This document shows, piece by piece, positions 38,069 through 50,900 of a stretch of 64,000 nucleotides of DNA; position 1 is the first letter of the stretch, and each line of letters opens with the position of its first letter. The position numbers and the translations under genes are program-made. The stretch is from Mycobacterium sp. 236(2023) (GTDB lineage: Bacteria > Actinomycetota > Actinomycetes > Mycobacteriales > Mycobacteriaceae), in assembly GCF_029623955.1 (NCBI RefSeq), contig NZ_JARSBP010000004.1, positions 496,001 through 560,000 on the forward strand, in the 5' to 3' direction. The notes beneath the pieces are model-generated. The model did no database searches, was not told where the DNA came from, and worked only from the letters and a program-made list of their open reading frames with translations.

Positions 38069-40962
38069 GCAACCACCAGCTGGTCAACTCTCGGCCGTTG
38101 ATCGCCAGGACGATCTATCGCTTTGCACCTCTCGTCATCCTTGCGTGGCTGGTGATCATCGTCGCTCTGAGCGTTGCCGTTCCGTCTTTGGAGCAGGTCG
38201 AACGGGAGCGTTCGGTGTCGCTGAACCCTATCGGTGCACCGTCGTTGGTGGCATCCGACCGGATGGCCGACGCGTTCGAATCGCCGGAGACCGGCGGCAC
38301 AGTGATGATCGTGCTGGAGGGCCAGGAACCGCTCGCCGATGTGGCGCACCAGTACTACGACGAACTGCTTCGCAAACTGCGTGACGACAAAGAGCATGTC
38401 CAGCACATTCAGGATTTCTGGGGCGACCCTTTGACCAGAGGCGCCGCGCAGAGCGCCGATGGCAAGGCTGCCTATGTGCAGGTGGGTATCGTCGGTAACA
38501 GTCCTGGCACCGAAAGTCCCGACCAGTCCGTCGCGAACGACTCGGTCGCCGCGGTGCGACAGATCGTCGCGGAGACTCCCACTCCCCCAGGCGTTCAGGC
38601 GTTCGTCACCGGCCCCTCGGCGCTCGTCGCGGACGTCGGTAAGAGTGGTAACGAGACGGTCATCCTCGTCACGCTGGTGAGTGTCGGTGTGATCCTGGTG
38701 ATGCTGCTGTTCGTCTATCGATCTATCGTGACCGTGATCCTGCTTCTGCTGGTTGTTGGTATCCAGTTGCAGGCAGCCCGCGGAATCGTCGCGCTGCTGG
38801 GCGATCACGGGATGCTCGGGCTGACCACCTTCGGGGTCAATCTGCTTGTCGCACTGTGTATCGCCGCAGGGACCGACTACGGAATCTTTTTCATCGGCCG
38901 CTACCAGGAGGCGCGTCAGGCGGGTGAAGACAAGGAAGCGGCCTTTTTCACGACCTATCGTGGCGTCGCGAAAGTGGTCCTGGCGTCCGGGCTGACCATC
39001 GCCGGAGCGCTCTACTGCCTGAGCTTCACCAGACTTCCCTTCTTCCACGCTCTTGCGCTGCCGACCGCCGTCGGAATCCTGACCGCTGTCGCAGTCGCGC
39101 TCACGCTGTACCCGGCCGTCCTCGCACTCGGCGGCCGCTTCGGTCTGTTCGACCCCAAGAGGAGCCTGCAGGTCCGTGGATGGCGGCGCATGGGCACCGC
39201 GATCGTGCGCTGGCCGGCGCCGATTCTGATTGCCACGCTGGCGGTTACGCTGCTCGGGCTGCTGGCACTGCCGGGCTTCAAGCCGAGCTACAACGACCAG
39301 GATTACCTGCCGCAGACCATCCCCGCTATGGAGGGAAAAGCCGCGGCAGAGCGGCATTTTCCCGAGTCCGCAACGATGGCTCCCGAGATTCTGATGGTCG
39401 AGACCGACCGCGACCTACGAAATCCGTCCGACTTTCTGATCCTCAACAAGTTGGCCAAGGCGATTCTGGCGGTGCCCGGGATCTCCAACGTGCAAGCGGT
39501 GACCCGCCCCGAGGGGGCGCCGCTGCGCGGCGCGACTATTCCTTACATGCTCAGCATGCAGCAGGCCGGACAGCAGCAGTTCATGCAGTTCCAGAACACG
39601 CGCATGGAAGACCTTCTCCAGCAGGCGAACATGCTCACGGAGATGATCTCGATCATGCAGCGCATGTACGGCCTGATGCAGCAGATGGTTAACACCACGC
39701 ACGAGATGGTGGCTACCACGCGCGAAATGCAGGAAACCACCGCGGAATTGCGCGACAATATCGCGAACTTCGAGGACTTCTTCCGCCCGATCCGCAATTA
39801 CCTCTATTGGGAACCGCACTGCTACAACATCCCGCTGTGCTGGTCTGTCCGAAGCGTCTTCGACGTGCTCGACGGGGTGGACCAGGTCAGCGAGAAGCTC
39901 GACCGACTGGTGCTGAACCTCGATCAACTCGACATCCTGATGCCACAGATCATCGCCCAGTTCCCCGAGATGATCGCGATCATGCAGAGCATGCGGACCA
40001 TGATGCTGACGATGCACAGCACCATGGAGGGTGTCTTCGGCCAGATGAACACCTCCAACGACAATCCAACTGCCATGGGCAAGGCGTTCGACTCCGCCCA
40101 GAACGACGATTCGTTCTTCATCCCGCCGGACGTCTTCAACAACGAAGATTTCAAACGCGTGATGGATATCTTCATCTCACCGGACGGCAGATCAACCCGC
40201 CTCCTGATCCTCCAGAAGGGCGATCCTGCGTCCTCCGAGGGTATTTCGCGGGTCGAAGCGATCAAGAGTGCCGCGGAGGAGGCGCTCAAAGGGACGCCAC
40301 TGGAGGGCTCCGACATCTACCTCACGGGCACCGCGGCGATCACCCAGGACATGGTCATCGGTTCCGAGTACGACCTGATGATCGCCGTGGTGGCCACCAT
40401 CTGTCTCATCTTCATCGTCATGCTGATCATGACGAGAAGTCTTGTGGCAGCGATCGTCATCGTCGGGACCGTCCTGGTGTCACTGGGTGCGGCCTTCGGT
40501 GTGTCGGTGTTCGTCTGGCAGTACGTCGTCGGCGTCCAGATCCACTGGGCCGTGTTGGTCATGACAGTGATCACGCTGTTGGCCGTGGGGTCCGACTACA
40601 ACCTGCTGCTGGTCGCGCGGATCAAGGATGAGCTGGACGCCGGCATCAACACCGCGATCATCCGTGCCATGGGTGGCACCGGCAAGGTGGTGACAACAGC
40701 CGGCCTGGTGTTCGCCGCCACGATGGGGTCGATGGTGGTAAGTGACCTTGTCAGTATCGGTCAGATGGGCACCACGATCGGCATGGGTCTGCTGTTCGAC
40801 ACGCTGATCGTGCGCGCCTTCATGACACCGTCGATCGCCGCACTCCTCGGACGGTGGTTCTGGTGGCCGCAGAAGGTGCGTCCTCGCCCTGCCAGCGCCC
40901 TGCTCCGGCCCACGGGACCACGTCCGCTGGTTCGCGCCTTATTGCAGAGCCCGCCGCAGTAG
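38065..40962 (+). CDS. mmpL4a: MmpL4a-like RND lipid transporter
   Basis: A 965-aa RND-superfamily exporter. It has about 11-12 membrane segments, the MmpL motif [17 protein letters not shown] near residue 275, and the second-half equivalent [11 protein letters not shown] near residue 840. The second periplasmic loop (about residues 490-660) is methionine- and glutamine-rich and predicted to form long coiled coil, as in MmpL4/MmpL5 proteins. In M. smegmatis MmpL4a, MmpL4b and MmpS4 export GPL. The start overlaps the mmpS stop by 4 bases and the stop overlaps the next mmpL start by 1 base, so the three are translated together. Confidence 0.92.
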   Translation: MSNHQLVNSRPLIARTIYRFAPLVILAWLVIIVALSVAVPSLEQVERERSVSLNPIGAPSLVASDRMADAFESPETGGTVMIVLEGQEPLADVAHQYYDELLRKLRDDKEHVQHIQDFWGDPLTRGAAQSADGKAAYVQVGIVGNSPGTESPDQSVANDSVAAVRQIVAETPTPPGVQAFVTGPSALVADVGKSGNETVILVTLVSVGVILVMLLFVYRSIVTVILLLLVVGIQLQAARGIVALLGDHGMLGLTTFGVNLLVALCIAAGTDYGIFFIGRYQEARQAGEDKEAAFFTTYRGVAKVVLASGLTIAGALYCLSFTRLPFFHALALPTAVGILTAVAVALTLYPAVLALGGRFGLFDPKRSLQVRGWRRMGTAIVRWPAPILIATLAVTLLGLLALPGFKPSYNDQDYLPQTIPAMEGKAAAERHFPESATMAPEILMVETDRDLRNPSDFLILNKLAKAILAVPGISNVQAVTRPEGAPLRGATIPYMLSMQQAGQQQFMQFQNTRMEDLLQQANMLTEMISIMQRMYGLMQQMVNTTHEMVATTREMQETTAELRDNIANFEDFFRPIRNYLYWEPHCYNIPLCWSVRSVFDVLDGVDQVSEKLDRLVLNLDQLDILMPQIIAQFPEMIAIMQSMRTMMLTMHSTMEGVFGQMNTSNDNPTAMGKAFDSAQNDDSFFIPPDVFNNEDFKRVMDIFISPDGRSTRLLILQKGDPASSEGISRVEAIKSAAEEALKGTPLEGSDIYLTGTAAITQDMVIGSEYDLMIAVVATICLIFIVMLIMTRSLVAAIVIVGTVLVSLGAAFGVSVFVWQYVVGVQIHWAVLVMTVITLLAVGSDYNLLLVARIKDELDAGINTAIIRAMGGTGKVVTTAGLVFAATMGSMVVSDLVSIGQMGTTIGMGLLFDTLIVRAFMTPSIAALLGRWFWWPQKVRPRPASALLRPTGPRPLVRALLQSPPQ

Positions 40963-43901
40963 TGGCCAACCATCAGCTGCGTAACCAGCGGCCGCTGATC
41001 GCTCGGTCGATCCGCGCGCTTGCCCCCGCGATCATCCTGGGCTGGGCGGCATTGACTTTGATGCTCACGTTCGCGGTGCCATCGCTGGAGCAGGTCGGAC
41101 GAGAGCAGTCCGTGCCGATGAGTCCCAAGGACGCTCCGTCGGTGCAGGCGATGTCCCACATGGGTCAGATCTTCGGCGAATCCAGTTCGGACAGCACGGC
41201 GATGATCGTGCTGGAAGGCCGGGAGCCTCTGGGCGAGGACGCCCAGCAGTATTACGAGGGGTTGGTCCAGCAGCTGCGCAACGAGCCGCAGCACGTCGAG
41301 CACGTGCAGGACCTGTGGGGCGATCGGCTCACCGCGGCGGGTGCGCAGAGCCCCGACGGCATGGCCGTCTACGTGCAACTGAATCTGGTCGGGGACCAGG
41401 GCTCATCCGAGGGGCTCAAGTCCGTCGAGGCGGTCCGCAGCATCGTCGACCACAATCCCCCACCGCCGGGCCTCGACGTGTACGTCACCGGCGCGGCGCC
41501 GCTGCTCGCCGACATGCAGCACAGCGGCGAGAGTTCCATCCTGAAGATGACGCTGATCGGCGCCGTGATCATCTTCGTGGTGTTGATGATCGTCTACCGC
41601 TCGGTCATCACCGTGGTCCTGCTGCTCGTGACCGTCGGCATCGAGCTGTTCGCCGCCCGCGGCGTGGTCGCGTTCCTCGGTCACAACGACTTCTTCCTGC
41701 TGTCGACCTTCGCCATCAATATGCTGGTGGCATTGGCGATGGCGGCCGGAACCGACTACGGCATCTTCTTTTTCGGGCGATATCAGGAGGCGCGCCAGGC
41801 CGGTGAGAACCGAGAGATGGCGTTCTACACCACCTATCGCAGCGTCGCGCCCGTCGTCCTGGGTTCCGGTCTGACGATCGCCGGGGCATTGATGTGCCTG
41901 AGTTTCGCCCGCATGTCAATCTTCCAAACCGTCGGAATACCCTGTGCCATCGGCATGCTCGTTGCGGTGGTCGTCGCGCTCACGCTGGTGCCGGCAATGA
42001 TTGCCACCGGGGGCCGATTCGGGCTGTTCGACCCCGCTCGCGTCATCGGGATGCGGCGATGGCGTCGGGTCGGCACGGCGATCGTCCGCTGGCCCGGGCC
42101 CATTCTCATTGCGACACTGGCGATCACGCTGGTCGGCCTCATCGCGCTTCCTGGCTACCAGACGAGCTATGACGACCGGCGCTACATCCCCGACGACGTT
42201 CCCGCCAACATGGGGTACGCGGCGGCCGACCGACACTTTTCCCAGGCGCGGATGATGCCGGACATCCTGATCATCGAATCCGATCGCGACATGCGCAATC
42301 CTGGTGACTTCATCGTCCTGCACAAACTCGCGAAAGCTATCTTCGCGGTCCCCGGAGTATCTCGTGTCCAAGGGATCACCCGCCCAGAGGGAACACCGAT
42401 CGAGCGGACGTCGATCCCGTTCCTGATCAGCATGCAGAATGCCGGTCAGCAACAAATGATGAGGCACATGCAAGGCCGTATCGACGATATGGGTGCACAG
42501 GCCGACATAATGACCCGGCAGATCGAGTTGACGAAACGGATGTACGACATCCAGGCCAAGATCACCGATGTGACGCTCAACTCGGTCGCCATCACCAAAG
42601 AAGTGACCGTCGTGATGGACGACATGCGCGACAACGTCGCCAATTTCGATGACTTCTTCAGGCCCATCCGCAATTACCTCTACTGGGAACCGCACTGCTA
42701 CAACATCCCGGTCTGTTTCGCGGTGCGGAACATCTTCGACGCACTGGACGGCATCGATCAACTCGCCGAGAAAATCCATAAGCTCGAAGGAAATCTAGAC
42801 GATCTGGCGGCTGTGCTCCCGGAGCTGCTTGCGCAGTTGCCGCGGACGATCGCGATCATGGAGTCGATGCGCAACATGATGCTGACGATGCACGCCACCA
42901 TGGACGGCACGTTCAGCATCATGGACGAGATGGGGCAGGACGCGACCGCGATGGGGCAGGCGTTCGACGCGGCCAGAAATGACGACACCTTCTATCTGCC
43001 GCCGGAAGTGTTCGCCAATCCGGACTTTCAGCGTGCGATGAGTTCCTTCCTGTCCCCCGATGGCAAGGCCGCCCGATTCATCATCTCCCACAAGAGCGAC
43101 CCCGGTTCGGCCGAAGGCATCGCAAGTATCGATCAGATCAGGGCGGCGGCCGAGGAGTCGATCAAGAACACACCACTGCGCGGCGCGCAGATCTACATGG
43201 CCGGTACGGCATCGACGTTCAAGGACTTTCAGGAAGGCGCCAAGTACGACTTGTTGATCGCCGCGGTGAGTGCGCTCTGCCTGATCTTCCTGATCATGCT
43301 CCTCATCACCCGCGGTTTCATCGCCTCGCTGGTGATCGTGGGAACGGTGGCGCTGTCGCTGGGCGCGTCGTTCGGGTTGTCGGTGCTGATCTGGCAGTAC
43401 ATCTTCGGCATCGACCTGCACTGGATGGTGCTGCCGATGGCGGTGATCGTGTTGCTCGGCGTGGGCTCCGACTACAACCTCCTGCTGGTGTCCCGCATGA
43501 AGGAAGAGCTCGGCGCAGGCATCAACACCGGCATCATCCGGGCGATGGGCGGTACCGGCAAGGTCGTGACGAATGCCGGTTTGGTGTTCGCATTCACCAT
43601 GGCCGCAATGGTTTTCAGTGATCTTCAGGTCATCGGTCAGGTCGGCACCACCATCGGCATCGGACTCCTTTTCGACACCTTGGTCGTGCGCGCCTTCCTG
43701 ACGCCGTCGATCGCCGCGCTTCTCGGACGCTGGTTCTGGTGGCCGCTGATCGTGCGACCCCGTCCGGCGCCGCGGCTGTTCCAGGCCAGTCCCCCCCGCC
43801 CGCCGGTCCGGCCGACTCTGCCGAGCGCGGAGGTGCGCGAGGTCCCGCTGGATGACCGCGATGACGCGGTCACCGTTCCTTTCGCGAGGCCGTACGTCTG
43901 A
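40962..43901 (+). CDS. mmpL4b: MmpL4b-like RND lipid transporter
   Basis: A 979-aa MmpL protein, paralogous to the preceding one along its whole length. I use the GTG at 40962, which overlaps the preceding TAG and gives [16 protein letters not shown], aligned with the start of the first MmpL ([16 protein letters not shown]); the open frame extends further upstream only by chance. Motifs [13 protein letters not shown] and [11 protein letters not shown] are conserved, and the periplasmic loop again carries the [13 protein letters not shown] segment and coiled coil. The pair probably works as a heteromeric exporter for the glycosylated lipopeptide. Confidence 0.92.
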   Translation: MANHQLRNQRPLIARSIRALAPAIILGWAALTLMLTFAVPSLEQVGREQSVPMSPKDAPSVQAMSHMGQIFGESSSDSTAMIVLEGREPLGEDAQQYYEGLVQQLRNEPQHVEHVQDLWGDRLTAAGAQSPDGMAVYVQLNLVGDQGSSEGLKSVEAVRSIVDHNPPPPGLDVYVTGAAPLLADMQHSGESSILKMTLIGAVIIFVVLMIVYRSVITVVLLLVTVGIELFAARGVVAFLGHNDFFLLSTFAINMLVALAMAAGTDYGIFFFGRYQEARQAGENREMAFYTTYRSVAPVVLGSGLTIAGALMCLSFARMSIFQTVGIPCAIGMLVAVVVALTLVPAMIATGGRFGLFDPARVIGMRRWRRVGTAIVRWPGPILIATLAITLVGLIALPGYQTSYDDRRYIPDDVPANMGYAAADRHFSQARMMPDILIIESDRDMRNPGDFIVLHKLAKAIFAVPGVSRVQGITRPEGTPIERTSIPFLISMQNAGQQQMMRHMQGRIDDMGAQADIMTRQIELTKRMYDIQAKITDVTLNSVAITKEVTVVMDDMRDNVANFDDFFRPIRNYLYWEPHCYNIPVCFAVRNIFDALDGIDQLAEKIHKLEGNLDDLAAVLPELLAQLPRTIAIMESMRNMMLTMHATMDGTFSIMDEMGQDATAMGQAFDAARNDDTFYLPPEVFANPDFQRAMSSFLSPDGKAARFIISHKSDPGSAEGIASIDQIRAAAEESIKNTPLRGAQIYMAGTASTFKDFQEGAKYDLLIAAVSALCLIFLIMLLITRGFIASLVIVGTVALSLGASFGLSVLIWQYIFGIDLHWMVLPMAVIVLLGVGSDYNLLLVSRMKEELGAGINTGIIRAMGGTGKVVTNAGLVFAFTMAAMVFSDLQVIGQVGTTIGIGLLFDTLVVRAFLTPSIAALLGRWFWWPLIVRPRPAPRLFQASPPRPPVRPTLPSAEVREVPLDDRDDAVTVPFARPYV

Positions 43902-43915
43902 CGACGGCGGGACCG

Positions 43916-44296
43916 CTATGTGAACAGCAGCAGAGCAGCGGTGATGAGCATGACGACGGCGGTGCCCCCGTGGATGCCCAGGGCGATTAATCTGGCGCCG
44001 CCGTTGCTGAGCACGATGACGGCATCGGCAATCGGAATGATGGTGGCGGCCAGGATGAGCCAGCCCAGCAGTTGATGGGCACCCGCGGCGATCAGGATGA
44101 ACAGGAACAGTCCCGAAGCGATGTCGCGAATGCCTTTGACGCTCAGATAGGCGCCGGTGGACGGTTGACTGAGGTCCGGCTGGACGCCGTAGCCGGCAGC
44201 GGCGACGCGTGGTGCGAGAAGGAATCGCGCACCGACGACAACGATGGCCGCGCCGATCAGTCCGGCGAGGATGGTGCCGATGGTTGTGGCGGACAT
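43916..44296 (-). CDS. Small membrane protein, DUF4267-like
   Basis: A 126-aa protein with four predicted membrane helices, starting at MSATTIGTILAGLIG (ATG at 44296, after a GGGAG sequence). It fits the DUF4267 family of small membrane proteins often found beside TetR regulators. It is divergent from the tetR gene, and the space between them contains two operator-like palindromes, so it is probably the main target of that regulator. No biochemical function is known. Confidence 0.75.
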   Translation of the reverse strand: MSATTIGTILAGLIGAAIVVVGARFLLAPRVAAAGYGVQPDLSQPSTGAYLSVKGIRDIASGLFLFILIAAGAHQLLGWLILAATIIPIADAVIVLSNGGARLIALGIHGGTAVVMLITAALLLFT

Positions 44297-44333
44297 ATGA
44301 ATTACTCCCGGTAGTCGCGGTTCGGGTCGAACC

Positions 44334-44391
44334 GCTAGCAACGCTAACCCTTCGGAGGTGCGTCTGCAATAGCAGCGCTAGCATTTCTAGC
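44334..44391. promoter_or_regulatory. Paired TetR operator-like palindromes
   Basis: Two similar palindromes lie in the divergent gap: GCTAG-N5-CTAAC at 44334-44348 and GCTAG-N5-CTAGC at 44377-44391. The second is perfect and ends 16 bases before the likely tetR ATG. Position and repetition fit autoregulation and control of the divergent membrane-protein gene. Confidence 0.6.
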
Positions 44392-44407
44392 TGTGATACT
44401 TTCGGGC

Positions 44408-44983
44408 ATGGCCTTCGACGATCGTCGCGAACGTGAGCGGGCAGCGCGTCGGAAGCTGATCATCGCGACGGCGCGCCGTGTCGCCGAAGCCGAGGGCTGG
44501 GACGCCGTGACCACCAGGCGCCTGTCCGCCGAGATCGAGTACAGCCAGCCGGTTCTGTACAAGCACTTCAGCGGGATGGAACAAATCACGGACGCCATCG
44601 CTGTCGAGGCGTTCGGCGAGCTCGCCGAGGCAATCCGTCGAGCGCGCGCTGGCTCCGGTGGGGCCGCCGGCGCCCTGAGTCGAGTTGCCCGCGCCTATCT
44701 CACCTTTGCCACGGCGAACCCCGCGGTGTACGACGCGATGTTCACCCGTGTCACCTCGCTGCGCTTCGCGGACACCGATACTCCGCCACAGCTGGAATCC
44801 GCGTTCACCGAACTGCGCCTGGCGGTCGACCTCGTTGCCGGTGAACAGGATTCCGGCAGTCTCACCGAAGTGTTCTGGTCCGCGCTCCATGGCCTGGTCA
44901 CCCTCGGACGTACCGGCCGGCTACGGCAGAGCCATGAGCGCGAGCGTGTCAAGCTGCTCGTGGCTCAGTTCGTCGGGAGCTAG
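44408..44983 (+). CDS. TetR-family transcriptional regulator
   Basis: A TetR-type repressor, 191 aa from the ATG at 44408 (MAFDDRRERE); a GTG at 44393 would add five residues but almost touches the operator-like palindrome. The N-terminal helix-turn-helix reads A-V-T-T-R-R-L-S-A-E-I-E-Y-S-Q-P-V-L-Y-K-H-F (about residues 35-57). The C-terminal ligand domain is of the TetR_C_33/WHG type (AYLTFATANPAVYDAMF). It is divergent from the DUF4267-like gene and convergent with the Pfa-like operon, its stop lying 4 bases from the last gene of that operon. It probably regulates its own promoter; control of the Pfa-like genes would need a site near 59745, where I do not see the same palindrome. Confidence 0.88.
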   Translation: MAFDDRRERERAARRKLIIATARRVAEAEGWDAVTTRRLSAEIEYSQPVLYKHFSGMEQITDAIAVEAFGELAEAIRRARAGSGGAAGALSRVARAYLTFATANPAVYDAMFTRVTSLRFADTDTPPQLESAFTELRLAVDLVAGEQDSGSLTEVFWSALHGLVTLGRTGRLRQSHERERVKLLVAQFVGS

Positions 44984-44987
44984 CGGC

Positions 44988-47900
44988 TCAACCCCGCTTC
45001 ACCCGCACACCCATCCCGTTCGTCGAGTAGATGCACAGGTCGTCGACCCAGAACGCGCCGTCGAACACGACCAGCACCCCGTCGTCTTCTCTTGTGACGG
45101 AGGTGATCTCGATTTCGGAGCGGGTTCGGGTGTTGGTCGGGATCACCTGGCCCCGGAACTTCCAGCTGAACTCCTGACCCACGGCGACGGACTCGAACTC
45201 GGATCCGTCATCGGCCAGCCCCGACAACAGCGTCGCTGCACGCGCCGCCTGCTGCATGGCCTCCAACCCCAGCGAACCGGGTTGCACCGGATCCTGGAAG
45301 AAGTGCGCCTTGAAGAACCAGGCTTCGGGGCGGACGTCGAATTCGGCCACCAATCGGCCGAGACCCTTCTCTCCCCCGCCGGGCCAGAAGTTCACCCGGT
45401 CGATCACCTGAAGCCGGCCCTGCGTGAGCCACGGTGTCCCGGTCAGTTCATCGGACCGGTAGGCCAGCGACACCGGCGCCGGTTCTGAAAGTGCCTCCAG
45501 CGCTCCAGGTTTGGTCTTCAAACCGACCTGGTTCTTGAGTGCCTCCGGGCTGAAGAACCCGAACGCCGTCTTCATCGTCATGACGATGTCGTCGCCCTGG
45601 GTGCAGATGACGTCGAAGAACACGATCGTCGAACCACCGCCTTCGGCGAAGCGTTCCAGCCGCGACGTGACTCGCAAGGTGCCCACTCGCGCGGGCTTGT
45701 GCAGGACGACCTCGCCACCGTCGAGATTGCGGAAGACCACATCGTCGGCGCGATTGGCGGCGAACCCGTTGTACGACGACAGCCAGCCGCATGGCTGCAG
45801 CAGGATCTCGATCAGCACCGACATCGGCACGGCCGACGAGTGCGCATCCTCGAAATACCATGCGTCCGCCGGGACGTCGTACTCCGCGACGACGACGCCG
45901 TCCTTGGTCGGAACTCCGGGCGGGCTGTCGACACTGATGATGCGCGACATGAAGTGGTACGGCTCGTCGGGCAGTCTCGGCGCCCGGCGGGTGCCGTCGA
46001 ACGGTGCGTACAGTGCTCCGAACGCATCCGAGGGCATCCCGCGCCCGCACGCCAACAGCGCACCCTGGTCGCCGCGGACGTCCTTGGTGCCTTCCAGGAT
46101 CCGCACCGGACCCGGAGCGCCCGGCGGCATCGGCCAATCGGGCACCAGCCGCATCCCGAACCGGCGGCAGTGGAACACCTTGAATCCGTCGCTGCTGCAC
46201 AGCAGCGCGGCGATCACCATCGGCGTCGGCCCGTCGATGATCTCCTCGATGAAGACCTCGTAATCGAGCATGTGGTCGCGGTTCGGCGTGACCTGACCCC
46301 GGCACACGAAGCGTGCCACCTCGTCGGGTACCGGTTCGAACCGCCAGCCGTCGCGGTCGATGGTGAAGCCATAGGCGGCCATCGCGAACGACAGCGCCTG
46401 GGTGGCAGCGTCGGCCATCAGCGTCCCCGGCATGCAGGGATCGTTCTTGAAATGTCCGTCATAGAACCACGCGTCGGTGGGCACCGCCGCCGTGGCACGC
46501 AGATAACCGCGGCCCCACGGTCCGCCCTCGGGATCGAATTCTGCGACTTCGTCGAACAGCCGCAGCTTGCCGGACGGCAGCGTGGGAGTCCGCGAATGTG
46601 CCGCGGCCATCTCAAAGCCGACACCGAAGCATGAGAACGCATTTCCTTCGGTGAACGCTTCGACATCGCCGCGATCGAAGGAGCGCTTCTGCGATACCCG
46701 AGGCGGTTGATCGCGTCGGGACCCCGCGCGTGGCACGTCGTCGGCCGCGTCCCACAGCACCCCGTCGGAGTTGGCGAGTTCTTCGTCGGAGAAGAACCCG
46801 GCCTGACCGTTGCGCACCGAAATGGCCAGGCGATCACCGATGTAGCAGTCGTAGTGGAAGAAGAACAGCCGTGTCGCACCGGTTTTCGCGTGGCCGTCGA
46901 TATGGATCTCGTAATGCAAGGTGTCGCCGGCCTGCGGCAGTCCGCCCATGAACGTCAGATCGCAACCGAGTAGACGGTAGACCCGCTCGCTGCGATTGGT
47001 GAAGTCGGCACCCAACCATGATGCGAGCAGCAGGTCAGCCTGCCCGGACTCGATCACCACGCCGGGCGACATCCGCCCGTTGTGCATGTACCACGCGTCG
47101 GGGTCGACGTCTGTTTCGGTGACGATCGTCCCTGTGCCCATCGTGGCGGGCTCGCCCTCGATGCTCATGACGCGATCGGCCAGCAGCAGCGGCGGTTCCG
47201 GCATCCGCACCAGCCGCTCGTACTGATCCAACTCCGCGAACACGGGGCCGAGAACCTCGGAGATATTCCCGCCGGCAAGGGTTTCGAGCTGAGCGCGGGT
47301 CCACAACGGCTGGCTCGGCTTCGGCTTTAGGACAGGCGCAGGCGCGGGCGCGACAGGCGGCGGCGGGGCAGCCGGTGGGGCAGGCTTCGCGACGGGTGCC
47401 GGCGGCACGGCAACCGGTTGCGGTCGCTCGATCACCGGAGGCGCCATGGTGGCGCTCGCAACCGGCGCAGGTGGTGCGACGGGTGCGGACGCCCGTCCAC
47501 CGGCTGCCAACCGGAACAGTTCGCCGCGTGACTGCAGGAACGACGCGTGCGCCTGCGCCTGCCGCTCGACGAACGTCGTATGCGTCTCGCCGACGGCCGC
47601 GATGAGACTCACTGCGGCACTGGTCTTGTCGCTGACAGCCGCGGTTGCCGCCTCTCTGACGACGACCGGCATCGGTTGGGCGGCGACGCGGCTCACCTCG
47701 GTGTGGGTGGCCACGCTTTCGGTGAGGACCAGCGGTGCCGGATACGACGGCGCCGGCGGCATGTGCTGAAGATCGCTGAGGTCGGCTTCTGGCATCGGAG
47801 AGCTCCCATTTACTGACACGATGTCGGGCACTGACACGATGTCCGGCCGGTGTGCGGCCATCGTCAGCTTCCGAGCACCGGTCGACGACGGCGGGACGTG

Positions 47901-50900
47901 GTGTGCGCGCAGCTGCTGCATGCGCGCATCGAAAGCGTCGGTGCGGACCGGTAACCCGTGCACCCACATCTTGGACACGCTCTCGGCGAGCGCGCGGAGC
48001 CCTCGCCGTTCCTGGGAGTCGAGCGCCACCACGAAATGCGGTCGCTCACCGAGGATCTTCGGGATCGCCCCGGTCAGGATGGCGCGGGGGCCGTGCTCGA
48101 CGAAGACACGGACACCGTCCTCCCACGCCTGCAACACCGTCGCGGGAAAGTCGATCGGCTCGAGAGCCTGCGTGGTGATCGCCTCGGCGGCCGCTTCCCT
48201 CGTCGGCGTGTAGGCGCGGTTGACGGCGTTGCTGTAGAACCGCACGTCCGGCACTTCGTAGGTCTCGCGAGTGTGGATGCTGCGCCACACGTCGGCGAAG
48301 GGCGCCATGGCGCTGCAGTGGATCACCATGTCCAGACCGAGTGGCATCGCACGGGCACCGTCGATGGCATCGATCACGCGCCGGCATGCCGCGGGATCAC
48401 CACCGATCACGCAGTCGTCGGGCGCCTGCACGATGGTCATATAGGCGCGAGGTTCGGCGGCCAGCGCCGCCTCGACCGCTGCTCTGGGTGCCGTGACACG
48501 CCAGCACTCCCATGGTGCCCGCTGATCGGCCATGCCCCAGTCGGCGGCGGCCACCCGGCAGGCACCGGTCAGTTCGTCGCCGTACATGCCCGATGCCTCG
48601 ATCTCGTCGAGCATCGGTTCGAGATCGCGCCACACGCCGAAAGCCATGAGCGCATTGGTTTCTCCGGACGACAGACCGATCGCGGCCGCGGGTGTGAGGC
48701 CCAGAACGGTGCGTGAGAACTCCGCCTGCGCCTGGCAGACCAGCGCGCAGCCGGTCAGCTGGGTACGCGGATCCAGCGTGGTGATACCGGCACCGTAGAG
48801 GGCGCGCGCCAGATCGCCGACCCCGGAAAACCGTGCGGCGAGGGCGTCGCCGAGTTCCGGCCAGGCCAGCAACAGATCGCGTCCGGCACCCGGATATGCC
48901 GCTGCGGCACCGGTGAACATGAAGGCGAGCTCGCCGGTGACCGGGGCGTCGCTGAACGACACACCGATTCCCGCGGGCGTCTCGCCGCGAGTGAGGCGGT
49001 CCACGGTCGCGCGACGGAGACCGTCCAGCGTGGCCTCGGAATCACTCACCAAAGCGCAACGCACGGACCCGGTTCCGCCCGTCTCACCGCGCGTCATCCT
49101 GCTCAGCAGATCTGCTCTGCTGTCCCCCGCATAGCGTTCCGTGACGGGAACGACGCCGAGGGCCAGCGGTGCGACCGACCCGCCGGCCACCGAGAGCGTC
49201 ACGCCGTCGGTGCGACCCGACATCGACTCCAGCGCCACCACCGCGGTGGTCGCGCCCGGTGCCGGCTGCGCCCCATTCTGATCGACCCGGGCCCGAGCGC
49301 CCAGCGCCGCAGCCTGTGCGGCGACTTCGGTCGCGGCGCTCGCCGCATGGGTACGGCCGAACCGTGCCGCAGCGGCGAGTCCGACGGCGGATCCGAAACC
49401 ATCGGCGGTGTCGATCTGCGCGATGATGTCGTCACCGGCGGCTTCGGCGTCCGCGCGGCGTTTGAGAACGAATGCCACAGCCGAATCACCCTGCGGCACT
49501 GTGTTGTCCGCGGCGACGGCGTCCGCTGCGTGCGCGTGGGCGGGTTCGCAGCACATGTCGACGGCACCGGCGACGACGGTGTCGAGCTCTCCCCGCCGGA
49601 GCGCGCGGATGGCGATCTGCAGCGCAGCGATGCCGGACAGTTCCTCGCTGGACACGGTGAACCCGAACCCACGGAAGTCGCGTTGAGCGTGGATGCGGTT
49701 GGCAGGGATGTTCGGCATCGCCCCGACCGCTCCGTCGGCGGTCAGGCGTGGCGCGGCCTCCTCGTTGGCGGCCAGCCATGCTTCGTCGTCGGTGTGCTGC
49801 ACCCGCAACCGGTGGCGGGCGGTCGTGGCATCGCATCCCATGCCGACGACGACCCCGGTGCGGTCCGGGTCGGTACTCACGTCTCCCAGCGCCTGGGCCG
49901 CGGCCGCCAGCATCGCCGTCTGCTGGCCGAGGCTGGACTTGAGCTCGCTCGGCGGAAAGCCCAAACCCGCGAAGTCGAGTTCGACCGTATTCAACGGTGT
50001 GGGCGACGCGGGTGGACCCAGCGCACGCCGACGGAACGCGCCGATGTCGGGAGCGTCGCCGGTCACCGCGCCCATCCCGCAGATGACGATGTCGCCGGCG
50101 GGTCGCGGTCGTGGCGACACCGAACGGGTTGGTCCGCAGTAGTTCTCGACGATCAGGTGTGCGTTGTTCCCGCCGAAACCGAAGTTGCTGACCGCGGCGC
50201 GCTTCGTGGCTCCGGTCCACGGTGTGACTGAGGTCGACAGCGTGAACGGTGTCTGCCCGAGCGCCTCGGTCGGCTTGTCGCACAGCGTCGGCGGAATCAC
50301 CGATGCGTGCATCGCGGACAGCACGTTGATCAGGCTGGCCGCACCGGACACGGTGATCGTGTGGCCGAGATTGCCCTTGAGCGCACCGAGCTTCAGCGGG
50401 ACGTCGCCATAGGCGGTAGCGAGGCTTTCCAGCTCTGTCGCATCGCCGAGTGTGGTGCCCGTCGCGTGGCAGTCGACGAAATCGATGTCCGAGGGGCCCA
50501 CGCCGGCCTGTTCCAGGGCCGCCGCCATCGCTCGCGCCTGACCCGACACTGCGGGAGCCAGCAGCCCGCTCTGACGACCGTCGTTGGAGAGCCCGACGCC
50601 GGTGATCACCCCGAGGATCCGATCGCCGGACCGCTCGGCATCCTCAAGGCGTTTCAGCGCAACCATCGCGGCGCCCGTCGAGGGCACCAGACCGTCGGCG
50701 TCGGCGTGGAACGGTCGCGACCGGCCCGACGGGCTCAGTGCTTGCAGCGCAGTGAATCCGAGATGCAGGAACAGGTCGTCGGCGCCGTTGACGCCGCCGG
50801 CGAGCATCACGTCCGCGTCGCCGTCCGCCAGCACGTCGCAGGCGAGTTTGATCGCGTACAGGGAAGACGCACAGGCCGCGTCGAGGGCAAAGGCGGGTCC

